DNA from: NORP233 sp050186825
GTDB lineage: Bacteria; Planctomycetota; J058
Direction: 5' to 3'
Length of the DNA stretch: 64,000 bases
Assembly (NCBI GenBank): GCA_050186825.1
Contig: JBFWYD010000031.1
Coordinates: forward strand, 52,721 to 116,720
Shown here: one piece after another, positions 58,944 through 64,000 of the stretch
How positions within the stretch are numbered: position 1 is the first letter of the stretch
Layout: each line of letters starts with the position of its first letter
Notes under the pieces: generated by a model
The model's database searches: none
What the model was told of the DNA's origin: nothing
The model's input: the letters and a program-made list of their open reading frames with translations, nothing else
Program-made: the position numbers and the translations under genes

Positions 58944-60629
58944 ATGAGGGCACGCACGACCGCGCTGATCGCGCTGGCGCTGGGCGCCGCCTGGCTGGGG
59001 GTCTCGGGCTGCGGCTGGGAGGAGCGGCTCGACGCGCCGCCGCCGCGCGCCGTCCGCGTCGCCGCGTGGGCGCAGGGCGCCCCGGTCGGGAGCTGCGCGC
59101 CGCTGACGAGCGGCGCCGCGACGCGCCTCCTCGCGCGCCCCGGGCTCGGGATCAACCTCAGCCCCGTCACGCCCTACGCGAGCCAGTGGGTCTACGTGGA
59201 CGCCTTCCGCGCCTCGCGCCTGGGGCGCGACCCGGAGTGGATGCTCTCGGGCAGCGGCGCCCCGCCCGCGCTCGACGCCCAGGGCTACCCGCGCGGCCTG
59301 GCGTCGGGGCAGCGCGCGCGCACGCTCTGCCTCTACGGCACCGAGGGCGACTACCCCGCCGGGGAGTACACGCTCAGCTTCCGCGGCGTGGGCGCGGTGG
59401 AGCTGGGGCGCGACGCGGAGCACTGCCTGCTCGAGCACGACGGGCGGGGCGAGGCGCGGGCGCGCGTCCTGGTCCGCCCCACGCGCCGCGGGATCTCGCT
59501 CACGATCGTGCGCTCGGCTCCGAGCGACCCCGTGCGCGACCTGCACCTGGTGATGCCCGGCTTCGCCGCCAGCTACCGCGCGCGGCCCTTCCACCCCCTG
59601 TTCCTGGCGCGCCTGCGCCCCTTCGCCTGCCTGCGCTTCATGGACTGGACCGCGACCAACTCGTCCCCGGTCGCGCGCTGGAGCGAGCGGCGCCCGCCGG
59701 ACTACCGCAGCCAGCACCGCGAGGTCGCCTGGGAGGACGTGCTCGCGCTCTGCAACGCGCTCGAGCGGCCGCCCTGGCTGTGCGTGCCGCACCGCGCGGA
59801 CCAGGACTACCTGCGCAGTCTGGCCGAGCTCGTCCGCGCGCGGCTCGACCCGCGCCTGCCGGTCCTGGTCGAGTACTCGAACGAGGTGTGGAACGGACAG
59901 TTCCGCCAGCAGCGGGAGGTGGCCGCGGCGGCCCGCGCCCGCGGCGCGCCCTGGGAGGAGGAGTACGCGCGCCGCGCCGCGGCCGCCTTCGAGGCCTTCC
60001 GCGCGGCCCTGGGGCCCGCGCGCGTGCTGCGCGTGGTCTCGGGGCAGGCCGCCAACGTGGGGGTCGCGAAGCACATCCTGGCCGCGCTCCCGCCCGGCGG
60101 GGCGGATGCGCTGGCGATCGCCCCCTACTTCAGCGCCGGGCGCGAGGTGAACCGCGACCCCGCGCTGAGCGCCGGCTGGAGCAGCGCGGACCTGCTCCGC
60201 GCCTGCCGGCGGGACCTGGAGCGGGTGCGCGCGATGATCGTCGCGCACCGGGCGCTGGCCGCGCGCTACGGCCTGGCGCTCGTGGCCTACGAGGGCGGCC
60301 AGCACCTGGTCGGACGCGGCGGGGCGCGCGACGACCTGGGCCTCCAGGCGCGCTTCCTGGCGGCCAACCGCGACCCGGGGATGCGCGCGCTCTACCGCGA
60401 GTACCTGGCCCTGTGGGAGGCCGAGGGCGGCGGCCTCTTCTGTCACTACGCCTCCTGCGAGCAGCCCGATCGGAGCGGCGACTGGGGCGCCCTCGAGTCG
60501 CTGCGCCGCGGCGACGCGCCCAAGTACCGGGCCCTGCTGGACACGGTCCAGGAGTGGGAGCGCGCAGCTCTGCGCACCCCTGGGGGAGAGTCCGCGCCGC
60601 CGGCGCGCCCGACCCCGCAGCAACGCTGA
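58944..60629 (+). CDS. Lipoprotein with glycosidase-like TIM-barrel (cellulose-binding-protein type)
   Basis: The protein has 561 residues. The ATG at 58944 has GGAGGAGG upstream and gives a lipoprotein signal with VSGC lipobox (Cys near 23). The middle and C-terminal part resembles a clan GH-A barrel found in proteins annotated as cellulose-binding: FACLRFMDWTATNSSPVARW, LVEYSNEVWNGQFRQQ (candidate acid/base Glu) and LALVAYEGGQHLVG (candidate nucleophile Glu). FCHYASCEQPDRSGDWGALES near the end may hold the sugar. It is probably an envelope-anchored glycan-active or glycan-binding protein. The glycosyltransferase gene follows after 26 bases. Confidence 0.8.
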   Translation: MRARTTALIALALGAAWLGVSGCGWEERLDAPPPRAVRVAAWAQGAPVGSCAPLTSGAATRLLARPGLGINLSPVTPYASQWVYVDAFRASRLGRDPEWMLSGSGAPPALDAQGYPRGLASGQRARTLCLYGTEGDYPAGEYTLSFRGVGAVELGRDAEHCLLEHDGRGEARARVLVRPTRRGISLTIVRSAPSDPVRDLHLVMPGFAASYRARPFHPLFLARLRPFACLRFMDWTATNSSPVARWSERRPPDYRSQHREVAWEDVLALCNALERPPWLCVPHRADQDYLRSLAELVRARLDPRLPVLVEYSNEVWNGQFRQQREVAAAARARGAPWEEEYARRAAAAFEAFRAALGPARVLRVVSGQAANVGVAKHILAALPPGGADALAIAPYFSAGREVNRDPALSAGWSSADLLRACRRDLERVRAMIVAHRALAARYGLALVAYEGGQHLVGRGGARDDLGLQARFLAANRDPGMRALYREYLALWEAEGGGLFCHYASCEQPDRSGDWGALESLRRGDAPKYRALLDTVQEWERAALRTPGGESAPPARPTPQQR

Positions 60630-60655
60630 GGCCCGGGGCTTGCGGGGTATTCCAC

Positions 60656-61786
60656 ATGCACTCCCACTCGCTGCCCTCTCCCTCGCTGCCCTCCCCCCGG
60701 TTGAAGGTCCTGAGGCGCGATGCGCCCGCCCTCGCTCCCCCCGCGGCCGAGCCGACACATGAGCCGGGGCCGGAGCTGCGGGTGGTCGTGATCGGCCGCG
60801 ACCTCGGCCTGCGGCTCGAGCGCTGCCTGGACTCCCTCGCCGGCCGACGGGTGATCTACGTCGACTCGGGCTCGCGCGACGGGAGCCCGGGTCGCGCCCG
60901 CGCGCGCGGGGTCACGGTCGTGGAGCTCTCCCCCGAGCGTCCCTTCACCGCCGCCCGCGGGCGCAACGCGGGGCTCGCGCGCGCGCTGGCCGAGGCGGGC
61001 GAGGCCGAGCTCCTGGTCCAGTTCGTGGACGGCGACTGCGAGCTGGCCCCGGGCTGGCTCGAGCGCGGCCGCGACGCCCTGGAGGAGGACCCCGGGCTGG
61101 CCGTGGTGTGCGGCCGGCTGCGCGAGCGCGACCCCCAGGCCTCGGTCTACCAGCGCCTGTGCGACGTCGAGTGGGACCGTCCCGTGGGCGAGGTCGAGGA
61201 GGTGGGCGGGCTGTTCCTGGCGCGAGCCCGCGCCCTGCGCGATGCCGGCGGCTTCCGCGAGGACCTCGAGGCCGGCGAGGAGCCCGAGCTCTGCCTGCGC
61301 CTGCGCCGCCGCGGCTGGCGGCTACGCCGGATCTCGGCGCCCATGGCCATCCACGACGCGCAGATGCGCCGCTTCGCCCAGTGGTGGCGTCGCCAGGTCC
61401 GCACCGGGCGCGGCTACGCGACGGCGGTCGAGCTCCACGGCGACGGCCCGGAGCGCTTCTGCGTGCGCGAGCTGCGCCGGGTCTGGGGCTGGGGCCTGCT
61501 CCTCCCCGCGCTCGCCCTCGGCTGCGCGCCGCCCACCCTGGGGGCCAGCCTGCTGCTGCTGGGCGCCTACCCGCTCTCGGCCGCGCGCACCTATCGCCGC
61601 CTGCGCCGGCGCGGTCGCGCGCGCGAGGACGCCCTGGCCTACGCCTGCGCCTGCGCGCTCGACGAGGTCCCCCAGCTCCTAGGCGTGCTCGAGCGCCACG
61701 CGGCGCGCAGCGCGCCGCCGGCCGTCGAGCTCAGCGGCGCCGCCCCAGCGGCGCCCGCACGCGCGCCAGCAGCTCCTGGCGGCTGA
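60656..61786 (+). CDS. Family 2 glycosyltransferase with C-terminal membrane segments
   Basis: The protein has 376 residues from ATG 60656, with no clear ribosome site; a later start is possible. The GT-A domain covers about 40-255: VVVIGRDLGLRLERCLDSLA, VIYVDSGSRDGSP (nucleotide-sugar site), QFVDGDCELAPGW (DxD at 125-127) and FREDLEAGEEPELCLRLRRRGW (acceptor/base region). Hydrophobic helices near 270-305 anchor it to the membrane. It transfers a sugar to a lipid or polysaccharide acceptor. The last 20 residues (Ala/Pro-rich) read antisense through the decayed receiver gene next to it, so the original C terminus may have been altered. Confidence 0.88.
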   Translation: MHSHSLPSPSLPSPRLKVLRRDAPALAPPAAEPTHEPGPELRVVVIGRDLGLRLERCLDSLAGRRVIYVDSGSRDGSPGRARARGVTVVELSPERPFTAARGRNAGLARALAEAGEAELLVQFVDGDCELAPGWLERGRDALEEDPGLAVVCGRLRERDPQASVYQRLCDVEWDRPVGEVEEVGGLFLARARALRDAGGFREDLEAGEEPELCLRLRRRGWRLRRISAPMAIHDAQMRRFAQWWRRQVRTGRGYATAVELHGDGPERFCVRELRRVWGWGLLLPALALGCAPPTLGASLLLLGAYPLSAARTYRRLRRRGRAREDALAYACACALDEVPQLLGVLERHAARSAPPAVELSGAAPAAPARAPAAPGG

Positions 61787-62091
61787 AGGGCTTCTCGAGC
61801 GGCTCGCAGGGGAAGCCGACCTCGGCCCGAACCTCGTGCGGCAGAGAGGCCGACATGAACAGGAAGGGCGTGTCCGCGCCCTCGGCGCGCAGCCGCCGGG
61901 CGAGCTGCGCGCCCGAGCCGCCCTCGAGCCCGTGTCGCGTACGACCAGGGCGACGTAGGCGCCCGGCCAGCCGTGCTGCGCCGCGTCGGCCTGCGGGTGC
62001 CGCGCGGAGTGGGTCCACACCTCGATCTTCCCCCGCTCCCGGGAGGCGTCGGCGGCGTTGAGCACCAGGTTCGAGCGGAGCCAGGCCCCGC
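61731..62091 (-). pseudogene. Internally deleted copy of the adjacent sensor kinase-receiver gene
   Basis: Read on the minus strand, 62091 to about 61935 encodes a histidine-kinase ATPase piece (NLVLNAADASRERGKIEV, YVALVVRDTG), and after a frame change 61935 to 61731 encodes the end of a receiver domain (LEGGSGAQLARRL, PFLFMSASLP, LEKPFSRQELLARVRAPLG). The intact neighbour has the same elements in the same order but about 140 residues apart (LNLVLNACDACREGGGIT, VTVRDTGCGM, LGDGSGAELRAEL, LEKPFSSSELLQRLRSL). So a duplicate gene has lost its start, kinase core and half its receiver. Confidence 0.8.
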
Positions 62092-63828
62092 TCAGCCCGC
62101 CCGAGGGCGGAGGCTCCGCAGCCGCTGCAGGAGCTCGCTGCTGCTGAAGGGCTTCTCGAGCACGGCCTCCTCGAGCACGGCGCCCGGGGCGCCCAGCTCG
62201 AGCTCCGCGAGGGCCGGCGGGAGCGCCGTCATGAACAGGAAGCTCGGCGCGGGCTCCGCGCCCTGCAGCTCGGCGCGCAGCTCGGCGCCCGAGCCGTCAC
62301 CAAGCCACAGATCGCTCAGCACGAGCCCGATGCGCGCCGCAGCGTGGCGCCAGAGCCCCAGGGCCTCCCGGAGCGACTCGGCCGCGAGCACCTCGTAGCC
62401 CGCGCGCGCCAGCGTGTGCTGGAGGCTCAGGCGCACCAGCGGATCGTCCTCGACCAGGAGCACCACGCCCTCGCAGGTCGCCTCGCCCTCGGGGGTGCCC
62501 GGAGACGCGGCGCTCGGGCGCGCCACGGGGGCCTCGAGCACGGGCAGGAAGAGCGACGCCTCGGTCCCGAGGCCCGGGGCGCTCTCCAGGCGCAGGAAGC
62601 CCCCCGCGCGCTCGGCCATGGTCTGGACCGAGGTCAGGCCCAGGCCCGAGCCCTCCCCGCCCTTGGTCGTGAACCCCGGCTCCCCGGCCCGCCGCAGGGT
62701 GTCCGGGTCCATCCCGCAGCCCGTGTCCCGGACGGTCACGACGGCGTACTCCCGCTCGGGCGCCCCAGGCCCGGGCGGCGCTGCCAGGCCGGGGGCCCGG
62801 GTGCTGAGCGTGATGCCCCCGCCCTCCCGACAGGCGTCGCAGGCGTTGAGCACCAGGTTCAGGAGCGCGCGCTCCAGGTCGCTGGCGCCCGCCCGGACCA
62901 CCACGGGCGCCTCGAGCGTCAGGGTCAGCCGCGTCTCCGCGTCCACGCGGCCCCGGACCAGGGAGCGCAGGAGCGGCTCGAGGTCACGCACGACGTCGTC
63001 GAGGCCCTCGGCGCCGAGGGGCGTGGGCTCGGAGGGCACGAGGCCGAGCAGGCGGCGCGTGAGCCGCAGGCCGCGCTCGGCCGCGTCCACCAGCCGCGCG
63101 ACGGGTTCGCGGGCGGCCGCCCCGTCGTCGCCCAGGGAGTCCCGCGCGAGGACCGCCGCGCCGTGGAGCCCCAGGAGCAGGTTCTTGAACTCGTGGGCCA
63201 TGGCGCCGGCGGTCTGGCCGAGCTCCTCGAGGCGCCGGGCCCGCTCCTGGATCGCGTCCCGCTCGGCCACCCGCCGCGCGAGCTCCTCGCGCGCGCGCTC
63301 CGCGACGCCGAGGGCGCGGCGCTCGGCGTCCACGTCCACGAGGGTGATCGCGACCCCTCGCACCGCGCCGTCGAGGGCGCGGTAGGGCGCGACCTGCCGG
63401 CGGTACTTGCGCCCGCACACCTCGACCTCGGCCTCGCGCGCGCGCGCGTCGACCAGGGTCTGCGTCGCGTGCTCGAGCAAGCTCGGGTCCTCGAAGCGCC
63501 AGCGCAGGTCTGCGAGCGAGCGACCCAGGTCGGCCGCGAGCAGGCGGGTCAGGGGCTGGCTGGCGGCCGTGAAGCGCTGCACGCGCAGCTCCTGGTCGAG
63601 GAAGAAGGCGGCGACCCCCGTGCAGCCGAGCAGGTTCTCGAGGTCGCAGGCCAGGAGGTCGCGCTCGCCCGTCACCTGCGCGAGCCGCGCCTCGAGCTGC
63701 CGGGCGCGCTCCCGCTCGGCGAGCCGCTCGTCGTCGGTCGCCTTCAGCTCCTGCTCGAGGCAGCGCAGCTCCTCGGACCTGAGCCCCAGGGCATGGACCA
63801 GGTCGAGAATCCGTCGCAGCTCCGGCAT
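62092..63828 (-). CDS. Sensor histidine kinase with PAS and C-terminal receiver domain
   Basis: The protein has 578 residues. The ATG at 63828 follows GGAGGGGGG; a GTG 33 bases upstream is less likely. Residues 15-65 are a coiled coil. A PAS domain (70-175; VAAFFLDQELRVQRFTAAS, RSLADLRWRFEDPSLL) is of the type found in CheB/CheR fusion proteins. HisKA has His212 (GAMAHEFKNLLLG), and the ATPase shows NLVLNACDAC, DTGCGM and GSGLGLTSVQ. The receiver at about 460-570 has Asp506 (LVLSDLWLGD) and LEKPF. No membrane helix is visible, so it is a cytoplasmic sensor. It is followed immediately by a decayed copy of itself. Confidence 0.92.
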   Translation of the reverse strand: MPELRRILDLVHALGLRSEELRCLEQELKATDDERLAERERARQLEARLAQVTGERDLLACDLENLLGCTGVAAFFLDQELRVQRFTAASQPLTRLLAADLGRSLADLRWRFEDPSLLEHATQTLVDARAREAEVEVCGRKYRRQVAPYRALDGAVRGVAITLVDVDAERRALGVAERAREELARRVAERDAIQERARRLEELGQTAGAMAHEFKNLLLGLHGAAVLARDSLGDDGAAAREPVARLVDAAERGLRLTRRLLGLVPSEPTPLGAEGLDDVVRDLEPLLRSLVRGRVDAETRLTLTLEAPVVVRAGASDLERALLNLVLNACDACREGGGITLSTRAPGLAAPPGPGAPEREYAVVTVRDTGCGMDPDTLRRAGEPGFTTKGGEGSGLGLTSVQTMAERAGGFLRLESAPGLGTEASLFLPVLEAPVARPSAASPGTPEGEATCEGVVLLVEDDPLVRLSLQHTLARAGYEVLAAESLREALGLWRHAAARIGLVLSDLWLGDGSGAELRAELQGAEPAPSFLFMTALPPALAELELGAPGAVLEEAVLEKPFSSSELLQRLRSLRPRAG

Positions 63829-64000
63829 CCCCCCCTCCGCCTTTGTGCCGGGTCGCCTCACGAACTCTAGCTCGTTGCCGGCCGGGAATGGCTCAACCGC
63901 GCGGGTCGCAGGCCGTCCACCCGTTCCGGCTCACGCGTCAGCCCGGCTGGTGATCCCGTAGCGACACGAAGGAACGCAAGCGGGGCGCTCTCTCGCGTTC

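Overview
The window is about 64 kb of very GC-rich bacterial DNA with long overlapping open frames, frequent GTG starts and several 4-base GTGA gene overlaps. The gene content (Hanks-type kinases joined to SUMF1 or TPR modules, an FHA protein with an N-terminal zinc ribbon of the kind common in Planctomycetota, VCBS/ASPIC proteins, DUF4388 and PEGA domains) suggests a Planctomycetota lineage. Myxococcota is the main alternative, and the sequence alone does not settle it. I see no rRNA, CRISPR array or transposase. There is one tRNA, tRNA-Val(UAC).

Layout. 1-1463: end of a truncated gene, then a gene-poor stretch of hexamer arrays and palindromic repeats. 1464-10794: a CRTAC1-like secreted protein coupled to a kinase-SUMF1 protein; a divergent DUF971/crotonase pair; two FHA proteins around a YdcF-like protein; a lipoprotein. 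11098-16061: LysM/SleB hydrolase, DUF99, CPBP protease, an acidic protein, tRNA-Val and a membrane protein with a RING-like finger. 16062-16706: decayed genes. 16707-24501: a kinase with a pentapeptide minisatellite, a methyltransferase, two tandem membrane paralogues and an 814-residue protein resembling the eukaryotic major vault protein. 24502-28227: a palindromic repeat, a lower-GC island, LysM and zinc-ribbon/HEAT proteins, and a histone-H1-like zinc protein. 28317-36984: a hybrid histidine kinase, a three-gene acyl-CoA (propionyl-CoA type) carboxylase operon and a secreted EEP-family phosphoesterase. 37037-46789: a cyclic-nucleotide-binding protein, a repeat-rich spacer, and a three-gene operon (DUF4388-TPR-PEGA protein, pseudokinase, GAF plus degenerate GGDEF) divergent from an FHA-GAF protein. 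47018-54317: SH3 and HEAT-repeat envelope proteins, the wreck of an AAA/TOPRIM gene pair, and a kinase-TPR protein. 54440-63828: glycogen branching enzyme; a surface-polysaccharide-like group (beta-barrel, glycosidase-like lipoprotein, family 2 glycosyltransferase); a sensor kinase-receiver protein followed by an internally deleted copy of itself.

The main theme is phospho-signalling: three predicted active Ser/Thr kinases, one pseudokinase, three FHA proteins, two histidine kinases and a catalytically degenerate GGDEF protein. The kinase at 3245-6568 carries ten T-x-x-D motifs in its linker, the preferred core of several FHA domains, and FHA genes lie a few kb away. The vault-like protein and the degenerate-enzyme operon are the strongest candidates for undescribed biology. 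A second theme is sequence turnover: in-frame microsatellites in many genes, dispersed palindromes, and at least three decayed loci.
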